Origin: Russula earlei
Taxonomy: Eukaryota; Basidiomycota; Agaricomycetes; Russulales; Russulaceae
Direction: 5' to 3'
Assembly: GCA_025769875.1 (NCBI GenBank)
Contig: JAGFNK010000027.1
Span: 1-64,000 of the forward strand
Length of the DNA stretch: 64,000 bases
The position numbers and the translations under genes were made by a program. The notes under the pieces are model-generated. The model was not told where the DNA came from, made no database searches, and saw only the letters and a program-made list of their open reading frames with translations. Below, in pieces: positions 1-10,025 of the stretch. Position 1 is the first letter of the stretch. Each line of letters begins with the position of its first letter.

Positions 1-101
1 GCCAGTTGGAACAGCCCGTGGGCAGCTTCTTGTCCCATATTTTCGTTCACAGTTTCATCCGATGTTTCGAACAACTCATAGTATAGAGCACGACGAACCA
101 T
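1..101 (-). CDS. Possible 5' end of a gene leaving the left edge
   Basis: A reading frame opens with an ATG at 99-101 (minus strand) and stays open to the window edge, about 33 codons, acidic and polar with no recognisable motif. It differs from the longer minus ORF that overlaps it and stops at 76. No domain can be assigned from so short a piece; it could be chance. Confidence 0.2.
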   Translation of the reverse strand, partial: MVRRALYYELFETSDETVNENMGQEAAHGLFQL

Positions 102-564
102 TGTTGGCGAACAGCGACACGGGGTATCCAGTACTAGTAAATCCATCGTACTTATTGGTATCTCGCCATGGTGATTTCATCCTCCTTTGTGCGAGGGTAC
201 TGTCCTCGGGCCTCCATCTCATCTCCGCTTCCTCTGGTTTGTAGCGAGCCAATCCGGGGCGCGCTGAGTCCGTGGGGCTAGGATAGAGGGCGGAGGAAAC
301 AGAAGGAACTTGAATAGAGGGGAGCAAGCACTTCTCGCGCAGTTGTTTGGCTTCTTGGTTTTCGCAGACAGATGTGAGAGGTGCAAAAGAAAGGTGTTGT
401 TCTTCGGAACGGTAACTTCAAAGTTTATATACAGAGAGGCAGGAGGCATGGGAATCTAGACTAAGTGATGTCAAAAAATGATGAAAGGAAGCGGGCTCGA
501 GATACGACTGCCACTGCTGCGCATGTGATTCTGTGATCAGCTGTCAGCTGGATTGCATTCCTTA
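102..564. other. No supported gene
   Basis: Short ORFs lie on both strands but none has a recognisable domain or convincing splice structure. The stretch would be the upstream region of the edge fragment if that is real. Confidence 0.4.
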
Positions 565-1126
565 GGCCCCTTTTACCAACCAAGAATTCTTGAATCTTGA
601 ACTTGAACTTGGATTTTGGGATTTTCCTGGAGTGACAGGAGTGACAGGAGTGATGTAAGTGATATGATGTATATAATAAATTAATATGCATTTTTTTCTG
701 TTGTGATTTGCATATTTGGGGTTACACATGATGTGTCAGTGTCAAACTTGGAGTTGAGCAGTCTCACTTGAGCTCAACATCTGGGTGCTTGCAGCCCCAT
801 TTTCACCAGAGCTGCACATACAAAACTTGCACAAAGAGGTGCACCCACACATTGGTGACACATGTGCTGACTTACTGTAATGACATGCTTGCAATACCCC
901 ACTTGGAAGGAGTGGAAGGAAGGGGTTAGAAAAAATATTTTACACATCACATGTAAACCCAACACATGAATGCAAATCACACCAAAAAATAACTCATATT
1001 TGAAATAGACTCATATTAGTTTATTATGTCACTTATATCACACCTGTCATTCCTGTCACTCCTGGAAAATCCTGAAATCCAAGTTCAAGTTCAAGATTCA
1101 AGAATTCTTGGTTTGTAAAAGGGGCC
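565..1126. mobile_element. MITE-like element with ~120-bp terminal inverted repeats
   Basis: The left arm (about 565-685) and right arm (about 1010-1126) are inverted copies at roughly 90% identity. The element begins GGCCCCTTTTA and ends TAAAAGGGGCC, flanked by TTA on the left and TAA on the right, so a TA or TTA target duplication is possible. The arms contain short direct repeats of the type GAGTGACAG. The ~320-bp centre has no transposase ORF, so it is non-autonomous. The superfamily cannot be fixed; Tc1/mariner (TA) or Harbinger-like (3 bp) are options. Confidence 0.75.
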
Positions 1127-1835
1127 TAACTAATTCAAATTATTTACATGTACAGTCTGGATTGTCCATTCATGTCCATGTGGCACTAAGCAGCTGCATG
1201 TCCAACACCAAAGCTGCCTTTCAGCACCACCACATCAGCCCTGCTGTCTGCCACAACCATCTCAGCACCCTCTGCACCTCCCAGCCTTAGGTAGCCTTCA
1301 CTTATGTCACCAACTCTTGCCCCACCAGCTGCTATGTGATGAGGCATGCATGCACCAAGTCACTAAAAAGATATTTGTTGACAGCCCAATCATCTCAATG
1401 AAACTCTCCTCACAAACACAGCAACTTCTAGAAAGAATGTTAACTTCATTCCTACACACCCACCAAGACATGCATGCCAACTCACACATCAAGATGCCAT
1501 ACACTCTGTCATCCGCATTGGTCCACCCAATTCTCCAAGATCACATCATCACTGGGGGCACCAGTGATGAATGGGTGCACATCAACCAGACATCAGGAAA
1601 AAACGAAAATGCTATGTAGTGCTATATAGCTACCATAGCATCTGTAGCAACTTTACAACCATTGAGGTTTCATGCCTACATAGCAACCACCAAACTCTAT
1701 ATAGCCACCGCCAGAGTTATACAGAGCACCATTGACTATGTTTCTTTTACCAATGCTACATAAATCATACAATGTTGCATTGACAACATAAATATACAGT
1801 TCTCCCCATGGTCAACCATAGTCCAGAGTGCTACA
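1127..1835. other. Unclassified AT-rich sequence
   Basis: A 100-codon ORF (1317-1619) lies here with no recognisable domain. The 1610-1720 stretch repeats short motifs around CTATATAGC. Nothing supports a functional gene. Confidence 0.4.
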
Positions 1836-3769
1836 TGTCATGAACCATTTCCTGGAGAGGGCCCTTGAAGGACCCTTCCTTATGAGAGGAAACCCAGCCT
1901 CTATGGTGTCACCCTGTTCACATGGATAAAAGGGGTGAGTAGAGGTGTCAAGACTCACTGTTGAACTATCCAGTTCAAGAGCGAGGGATAAGCTCAAAGA
2001 CGAGTCGATAGATGTCCAAGACCGCATGGGCAAAGAGTAGAGTCCAGAGTAGTAACAAATACCAGAGAGGTACTGTTACTGTGAGAGTAGAACAGTCACG
2101 CAGGGAAGAGGCCAGTTTAGTCACAAGGGGACGGTCCTTAAAGGAGTATCCCAGGGGTAGAGAGTGCCGTAAACAAATGGACAGTCTGAGGACTGTCCGC
2201 TACTTTATTGAGCGTTTATATATTACAAGAGAACTGCTAAATAGGGAACAAGTCATAACCTTGTTATCAAGCACAATAGAGTGATGAGTAAGAAGTCGGA
2301 GGACGCTTACTGAGCATGCTCAGTCATGCTCAGTAAGCTTGCTGAGTAAGAAGGCTCCTCTTGATGAGTAAGAGCTTCCATTGTCCACGTGTTTCACTGC
2401 TTTAGTACACGTGCGAGCACCTGATTCATTTCCTGTTAGTTAGTTTAGGGCCGGTCATTTGAGGACTTGTAGTTTGGTTAGGGAATAGTGTCATCTTATA
2501 AGGCCCTTATATAGTTCTATTAGGGTCCTTAGAGTTGACCCTAATATTTCTATTAAGGTCCTTAGTATTGCCTTATAGTTCATTCTATAGTTATTAGAGT
2601 TGGTCTAATAACACGTTGTAGGGCCTTTGATACTAGGTTAGTGCCTATTGTAGAGCTCCTAGGGTCGTTCCAAAGGGTCCTTAGGAAGGCCCTAATACTG
2701 TCTTTTGTTGCTAGAAGGGTTGCCTTTAAGTGGGGCTTGCTGTATGTCAATTGTGCCGAGAATCGCTCGCACAACAATGCGCGCGCGATATTGTGGACAC
2801 CTCTACTCACCCCTTTTGCTCGTGTGAACAGGGTGACACCATAGAGGCTGGGTTTCCTCCTATAAGGAAGGGTCCTTCCAGGGCCCTCTCCGGAGAATGG
2901 TTCATGACAAGAGGTGTCCACAATATCACGCGCACATTGTCGCGTGGGCGATTCTTGGCACAATTGACATACAGCAAGCCCTACTTAATGGCAACCCTTT
3001 TAGCAATAAAGGACAGTATTATACCCTCCCTAAGGACCCTTTAGGATGACTTCAAGTGCTCTACAATAGGCACTAACATGATACTAAAGACCCTACAATA
3101 TGTTATTAGACTAACTCTAATAACCATAGAACAAACTATAAAGCAATACTAAGGACCTTAATAGAAGTATTAGGGTCAACTCTAAGTACCCTAATGGAAC
3201 TATATAAGGGGCCTTATAGGCAACTCTATTCCCTGAACCAAACTACAAGTCCCCACATGACTGGCCCTAAACTAACTAACAGCAAATGGATCAGGTGCTT
3301 TGCACACATACTAAAGCAATGAACATGTGGACAGTAAAGGCTCTTACACATCAAGAGGAGCCTTCTTACTCAGCAGCTTACTGAGCATGACTGAGCATGC
3401 TCAGTAAGTGTACTCTGACTTCTTACTCATCCATCTATTGTGCTTGATAACAAGGTTATAACTTGTTCCCTGTTTTAGCAGTTCTTTTGTAGTATATAAG
3501 CGCTCAATAAACTAGTGGACAGTCTTCAGACTGTCCATTTGTTTATGGCACTCTCTATCCCTGGGATACTCCTTTAAGGGCCATCCCCTTGTGACCATTC
3601 TGGCCTCTTCCCTGCGAACCTGCTCGACCCTACCAGTAACCATACCTCTTTGGTATTTGGTACTGCTTTGGACTCTACTCCTTGCCCACACCATCTTGGA
3701 TGTCTATCAACTCATCTTCGAGCTCACTCCTTGCTCTTGAACTGGATAGTTCAACAGTGAGTCTTGACA
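1836..3769 (+). repeat. Solo LTR A1 (family A), split by LTR A2
   Basis: The LTR starts TGTCATGAACC and ends GTCTTGACA, the TG..CA ends seen in the uninterrupted copy at 40514-41478 (965 bp). It is cut at 1945/2915 by an opposite-orientation LTR of the same family. Flanking pentamers are CTACA and CTATG, an imperfect target duplication. It includes a TATATAAG box, AATAAA and a GACAGTC..GACTGTC hairpin. No internal coding region belongs to it. Confidence 0.85.
1946..2909 (-). repeat. Solo LTR A2 nested in A1, inverted
   Basis: This is a 964-bp LTR in minus orientation (TGTCAAGAC at the left, TTCATGACA at the right), flanked by a perfect AGAGG duplication at 1941-1945 and 2910-2914. Removing it and one AGAGG restores the family-A sequence continuing into CCACAATATC. 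Confidence 0.9.
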
Positions 3770-3913
3770 CTATGGAAGCCTATGTAGCGAACCACATGCC
3801 TATGTTCTACCAATTGCAACATTGTTATGATAAACGACTCAGGCACTTGCATTCACAAAAATGTCAGGAAACAATGTATATTTCACACATCAATGCTAAC
3901 TAATATTTTTAAA

Positions 3914-5887
3914 CTACTTGACATCTTCATCATTGCTCCAGTCAATGCCATTCTGATGTTCTTTGATCGCCTTCTTGACGGCATCCTCAGACAGTGAGTT
4001 CTGGTGTGAGCGTGACCCTTCTTCAGCATCAAACGTTCTGTAGACACTGTCAATTCATTAGCACAGTTCATTTGAAGGCAATGGATACAGACCAGCCACC
4101 AGTGAATATTGCCTTCTACAATGCCAGCAGGATACCAAGGTCCTTTGTAGCTTGGTCAAAACATTGGAGCATCTCATGTGCATCCTTGAAAACATGCTTG
4201 TAGTCTGCCACTGTGAAGGCAACAGGGCTGTATGACCCAGTTCTCCATTCATTGAGGGCACATTCCATCTATAAGCTCAATAAATATGGCTTAGCAAGGG
4301 TGACATTTGGAAAATTCACCGCAGACAGTGTGAGCACAATGGCAACCAGTAGGAATGGATCATATTGATCACAGAATATAATGGCGTCAGGCTTGCTTTT
4401 TGATGAATTTTGGAACCAGACTTTGTTGATTATGTCTTGGGTTGCACGGCTCTTCAAAAAACTGCTCCGCCCTGTTGTTTGCTGTGGGAAACCCTGGTCA
4501 ACAGCACGACATGAAATGTTAGTACACTGACTGGCAACATACCTGATAAATGTAGGTAAAATCATGCTTGAGCTTGGCCACTCAAGTGCGTTGGTTGGCA
4601 ATGACAGTCAGATTGTATGTGTGTTGGAAGTTGAAAACATTGGCCACTGTGTCTTTGGCCTTGGTCTTGACATCACTGCAAAGATGGCCAGATTGTGCCA
4701 TGATCTATGTGGCCCATGTATAATCTAAACAAATAGAACGTATATATTCACTCACTATGCACAGACAATTCACATTGGGAACCATGTCGACATCCTTCTC
4801 CTTGCATCCTGCCTTCCATGCAGCCTTGGCCCAGTTTGTTTCAGTGACCATGTTGGGATAGCTATTCATCATGCTGAGGTCAGCATGATAGTGAGTAATT
4901 GCAGCACTGATGACATCCTGGATGTCTGCTCCGAAGTCCTTGGCCTTTGGGTGCCCATTAACTGAGTGTACCTGCCTGACTTTGTGTGCAGGGCCAGGGT
5001 CCAAGTCTGACAAATGGACTGAGGGGTGGGAGTTTGGGCATTGGCAGGGAAGACAACAGAGCTAGTGTGTCTACATTGAGAGGTGACAGAACTAGTGAGT
5101 CTGCGTTGCAAGGTGACAGAACTTCTGCATCTGTGTTGAGAGCCAGACCTGGGGCGTCCGCATTGGGAGATAACAAAATTTGAGTGTCAGCGTTTTTGGG
5201 ATGTTGCTTCCTCTGGATTGTCATGTTCTGGAGAAGGAGAACAGTGGGGCCTCCTCAAATATGTAATATGTGTGTCATATTTGTGGCCAGGGTATTTCCT
5301 GTTCTGGCTCATCTCCTGAAGAAATGGGGGACAAGCCATTGGCATCCTCCTTGTCATATCCGCCCTGGTCAGTATAGGTTTCAAGGGAGTTGTCACATTT
5401 GGTAGGGTATACACGCTGGTCAGTATCACTTTCGTCACATTTGATAGGGTCCTCTGCACTTTCACACCTTGATGTTTGCCCAGCAACCTGCACCTCTGGA
5501 TGGCAGCAGGGTGAATGTCTCACCACGACCGCCATTGGAGGTGGTGGTATCACCAAGTTGTGCAAACTCAGATGTGGGCGGTTGGACCCATAAAAATGTA
5601 TCTGCAAACATGAATACCTGTGCAATGTAAATGAGTTTTGTACATACCAAGTCATCCTCTTCAACAGGGGGACATGAATGTTCAGTGGGTTTTGGAGTTG
5701 GAGCTGGACATCCAGTGAATGTCAAGAAAACAGGATATCCAAATCACTTACTGATGTTCTCCCACTGCAGCTCCTGCTGCTTCCTCTTCGCTGCATTCAT
5801 GGCTTTCTTGGTTGCCTTCTTTGCCTTGGCTGTCTTGCAGGCCTCCTCTTCATCAACTACGATATACGAGTTGGTGTCATATCATGA
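3914..5887 (-). CDS. DUF6532-type protein, multi-exon gene or recent relic
   Basis: Read on the minus strand, exon-like blocks give an N-terminal Lys/Ala-rich basic segment (5760-5887), a Pro/Glu-rich linker, an acidic Asp/Ser/Thr-rich region (5275-5480) and a C-terminal domain (4080-5013). The C-terminal domain resembles the basidiomycete DUF6532 family, with signatures such as QDIINKVWF, a Phe-Pro-type IALVLT-like helix and ALNEWRTG. An acidic tail ends at a TAG at 3914-3916. Several GT..AG introns fit, for example a GTAAGT donor near 5750 and a CTACAG acceptor near 4035. The family is common in Agaricomycetes and has no known function. At least one in-frame stop near 4580 needs an intron or marks decay, so I cannot say whether it is functional. 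Confidence 0.55.
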
Positions 5888-7742
5888 TGAGAGGAGAGTG
5901 TACTTACTCAAGACCTGCACTTTGGTTGTGGGGCAGTGTGAACAAGTCATACATTGATCCATGAAGCTGGGTGAAAGGGTTGTGATGATGGTTATGATAC
6001 AAGGTGCATGTGTTGTTTTTCTTTACCTCATGCCTGGCCATGCATTGCATACATCAAACATCAACATCCTGTCACATGGTCGCATAATGGATTCTGCGGA
6101 GTGTGGAAATGGAAAAAAGGAAACTTGAAGCTGCCAGTGCACACTGGCAGTCATTGTCATGAACCATTCTCCGGAGAGGGCCCTTGAAGGACCCTTCCTT
6201 ATGAGAGGAAACCCAGCCTCTATGGTGTCACCCTGTTCACACGAGCAAAAGGGGTGAGTAGAGGTGTCCACAATATCATGCGTGCATTGTCGCATGAGCA
6301 ATTCTTGGCACAATTGACATACAGCAAGCCCCACTTAATGGCAACCCTTTTAGCAATAAAGGACAGTATTAGGGCCTTCCTAAGGACCCTTTAGGACGAC
6401 TCTAGGTGCCCTACAATAAGCACTGACACAGTATCAAAGACCCTACAATGCATTATTAGACTAACTCTAATAACTATAGAATGAACTATTAGGCAATACT
6501 AAGGACCTTAAAAGAAGTATTAGGGTCAACTCTAAGGACCCTAATAGAACTATATAAGGGGCCTTATAAGATAACACTATTCCCTAAAGCAAACTACAAG
6601 TCTTCAAATGACCGGCCCTAAACTAACTAACAGAAAATGAATCAGGTGCTTGCACGTGTACTAAAGCAGTGAACATGTGGACAGTGAAGGCTCTTACTCA
6701 TCAAGAGAAGCCTTCTTACTCAGCAGCTTACTGAGCATGACTGAGCATGCTCAGTAAGCGCACTCTGACTTCTTACTCATCACTCTATTGTGCTTGATAA
6801 CAAGGTTATGACTTGTTCCCTATTTAGCAGTTCTCTTGTAGTATATAAGCGCTCAATAAAGTAACGGACAGTCCTCAGACTGTCCATTTGTTTACAGCAC
6901 TCTCCATCCCTGGGATACTCCTTCAAGGACCATCCCCTTGTGACCATTCTGGCCTCCTCCCTGCATACCTGCTTGACTCTACCAGTAACTATACCTCTCT
7001 GGTATTTGTTACTGCTTTGGACTCTACTCCTGTCAAGACACGTACTGCTGATCCATGTGGACTCAGGAGCAGGTGGGCAAGGGTCGGAACAGATGGTATG
7101 CAGTGTAGGCAGCGTTGAACAAGAGAACGAGCCAAATGACTAGAATGTACCAGATGGGGACTGGTACGTGTAACTGGAGGCAGAGGCGAAGACTGGAGGC
7201 CAGTGCAGCGAGAGGGCTTTAAACAAGGTGGTCGTTGAAGAGTACCTTGGGAGCGAGGGGAGTCTTTAAACTGAGCGGTCGCAGGGGAGTACCCAGGAAG
7301 ATGAGAGTATCACAAATGGACAGTCTGACGACTGCCATGCTTCATTGGGGCTTATATACAGTGTACAGGGTCGATTACAAAGAACTGGGACTATTCTAGA
7401 CTCTTTGGTACCATCCAATAGGACTACAGAGGCATAAACTTGCTTGTGTCAGGCTTACTGAGTGCATTACTGATCATTGTGGAGTGATGACATCATTATG
7501 ATGTCACTGTGGAGCGCTTAGTGAGCCTATGAGGTCACTGTGGAGTCGCTCAGTCAGCCATGATGTCATTGGAGCCTTGATGATGTCAGATGATTTATGC
7601 AACAGTTTCTAAGAGTTTGTGCCACTGTTTTGGGTCCTTGGTGGCTGGGTGGCCATGTGGCTGCCACACGATGATTACCCGATTAAAAAACGGGTGCCTG
7701 GTCGTGTTATAGTGCCTTTGCAATAACGATATCTTGTACCGC

Positions 7743-8236
7743 TGTCACAAGAACCGGTAAATCGGACCGGACCGGCAACCGGATAAGCCTACCTGGACAT
7801 GTCTCAAGTTTCCCACGTGTTTTACGACCCTTCTGTAGCCTCGCACATACCAGACATTTCCTGCATGTTCTAGTTCGATCGCCTCGCTTCCACCTCGTGA
7901 ATACTATTTGATATAGTACTTAGCATGTATATAAGACTGCTGTTTGACAAGGACAAGCTCTAAGCTTGTTCTCCTGTGAAATATCACTGGTTTTCAAACT
8001 TCAGGACTTGTAGGCTTGCAAGACATCAAGCACATCGTCTGAAACCCTCTCTACTCATGAGTCTTCTCAACGCGAAGACTTATTCGTAGTTTCCCCTCTC
8101 CACGGAACATATTCGCCTTGGCAATATCGTCTCCGAGATCCCCGAAGCTCGCGAAGACTTAGTGTCTCGCTCGACTTGCTGCGCTTGTCTCGCACATGAA
8201 CTGATTTGTCAGCAACACCGCCCCCAGTCGGTGACA
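7743..8236 (+). repeat. Left LTR of element D
   Basis: It starts TGTCACAAG and ends CGGTGACA (494 bp), with a TATATAAG promoter box at 7929. The primer-binding region follows directly at 8237. Confidence 0.95.
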
Positions 8237-8317
8237 TTAGAACAAGCTTACCCTTGAACCCTTGACCCTGAATGTGTGCACAATGCATCCACCCCCGAAT
8301 ACAACAATTTTTGAAAA

Positions 8318-10003
8318 ATGACTTCCATGGCCAGAGACTGGAGGTTCAAAAGACAAGGAAAACCTACAGAAGAAGGACTAAAGAAACTCAAGTGTCCCTT
8401 CAAACTAAACCCAGACCTCGACGACACACTTGTTCCCGAGGCCTTCAGAGAAAATGCTCACTTCCTCAGAGTAGGAATAAACAGTGTACCCTGGACTGGG
8501 TACTATGCCTATTACAGGAAGGCCAAAGTAGGCCTTGGAACCCTCTACGGCGTATGGTTCGAAATTCGATGCTGCGAAGACTACTTCGAGGCCTACCGCA
8601 TCGCACGCCCGGCCCTTGGACTGACCTTTGACCCTCTCAAAGGTCTTGACATGGAACAGCTCATCAAATCAGGGGAACCAATCCCTAACTTGAAGAACCT
8701 GTCTCATGCCCCGACCCCTGGACCCGCACCCGCCGAACCTATGGAACAAGAACCACAAACCACAACACAAGTTTTCATTGCGGCTGACAAACCAGAAGAA
8801 CCACCAGCACAGATACCTCAACAACTCATGTTGTCCGGAACGGCACAGGCGTACCCACGCCCATCCTTGTTCCAAGGCTTCAAGGGACGCGAAAGACGAC
8901 CTCCAAGCCCAGACCCCGACGACTATGACACATACGCCATGTACGACCGTGACACATGCCCCTCCAACAACGGTAAGCTTGAAGGCGTCCCACCCAAGGC
9001 CTTCAACGGCGATCGCGTGCGCACTCATGCATTCCTCACCACATTTCGACATTTCATGAGGATGAATTTTGACAGCAAATTTGCTCAAAACCCCATTAAG
9101 AAATGTGCCTACTTCTTATCATTGATGGAAGGACCTTGTGTCGACAGTTGGGTCGAAGCTATGGATGAATGGCTTGAAAAAGTTATGCTTGATCGAGAAG
9201 AAATCCCCTTTGGCCTCACTGCCTGGCAAGCCATGGAGCAGCAATTTAAACGAGCATTTACCGATTATGCCAAATGCAAACACGCGCAAGACCAACTACG
9301 AGAACTCAAAATGAAGGACAACAACTTGGATGAATATATAGCTAACTTTGAACTGCTAGCTCGACAAGGGTCTCTACACACGGACGACCCCATGGTCATG
9401 CATCTATTCACATGCGGCCTCCCCAAACCATTGGTAGAAGCAATCATCAGTCAGGAAGATCCAACCACCTTCCTAGAGTGGATGTCCGGTGCCCAGAAGC
9501 AACATCGCATCTGGATGCGCAAACACGCAGTCCTCACCGATCATGCCAATACACATAATCGCAATGCAAATCCAAATTGCCCCTGGGCCTGTCTCTCCAC
9601 CTGGGGAACGCGCGGCAGCAATAACGCCACTGCACCACGCGCACGCCTGCCACCTCGTGACCCAAACACAATGGATACCAGCATGGGCGCAGCATGCAAA
9701 GCGATCACCGAAAGTGACAAGGAAAAACATTGCGCCAAAGGCAGATGTTTCCATTGCTCAAAACAAGGACACCTCGCTAGGGACTGCCCCACAAAACCCA
9801 AACGCGAACCAACACGCACACGCACAGTGGAGGTAACTACCACCACATCCGAATCCTCTGTTGTCAAGATCGTCGAAGAAAGTGCAACGGCCAAAGTCGC
9901 AAAGGCCGCCAAAGCCCTTTCAAAAGAGGAAAGAGAAGAATTCATTAGGATGTTGACTGGAGAAACCGATAACAATGAAGAAAAGGATTTTTTGGATGCC
10001 TGA
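8318..10003 (+). CDS. gag: Gag polyprotein of element D
   Basis: This is a 561-residue open frame without internal stops. The middle (about residues 230-400) looks like the retrotransposon gag capsid domain: it begins around PPKAFNGDR and contains a W-rich helix set and a DQLRELKMK..LDEYI segment. A CCHC zinc knuckle, C-X2-C-X4-H-X4-C, lies at about residues 476-489 (CFHC..GHLARDC). Gag packages the element RNA into cytoplasmic particles. The N-terminal ~200 residues are proline-rich and unassigned. It starts 81 nt after the LTR and ends in TGA at 10001-10003, inside the hairpin of the frameshift signal, so pol is probably made as a Gag-Pol fusion. Confidence 0.92.
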   Translation: MTSMARDWRFKRQGKPTEEGLKKLKCPFKLNPDLDDTLVPEAFRENAHFLRVGINSVPWTGYYAYYRKAKVGLGTLYGVWFEIRCCEDYFEAYRIARPALGLTFDPLKGLDMEQLIKSGEPIPNLKNLSHAPTPGPAPAEPMEQEPQTTTQVFIAADKPEEPPAQIPQQLMLSGTAQAYPRPSLFQGFKGRERRPPSPDPDDYDTYAMYDRDTCPSNNGKLEGVPPKAFNGDRVRTHAFLTTFRHFMRMNFDSKFAQNPIKKCAYFLSLMEGPCVDSWVEAMDEWLEKVMLDREEIPFGLTAWQAMEQQFKRAFTDYAKCKHAQDQLRELKMKDNNLDEYIANFELLARQGSLHTDDPMVMHLFTCGLPKPLVEAIISQEDPTTFLEWMSGAQKQHRIWMRKHAVLTDHANTHNRNANPNCPWACLSTWGTRGSNNATAPRARLPPRDPNTMDTSMGAACKAITESDKEKHCAKGRCFHCSKQGHLARDCPTKPKREPTRTRTVEVTTTTSESSVVKIVEESATAKVAKAAKALSKEEREEFIRMLTGETDNNEEKDFLDA

Positions 10004-10025
10004 GCATATCGGCGATTGCTCAGGC
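9985..10025 (+). promoter_or_regulatory. Candidate -1 ribosomal frameshift signal of element D
   Basis: The heptamer GGATTTT (9985-9991) is in gag phase G GAT TTT. A 6-nt spacer (9992-9997) follows, then a perfect 9-bp stem (GCCTGAGCA 9998-10006 with TGCTCAGGC 10017-10025, 10-nt loop). An overlapping T TTT TTG (9988-9994) is also slippery. A -1 shift enters a frame open from 9994 into protease. The arrangement matches known retroviral -1 signals; function is inferred. Confidence 0.75.
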
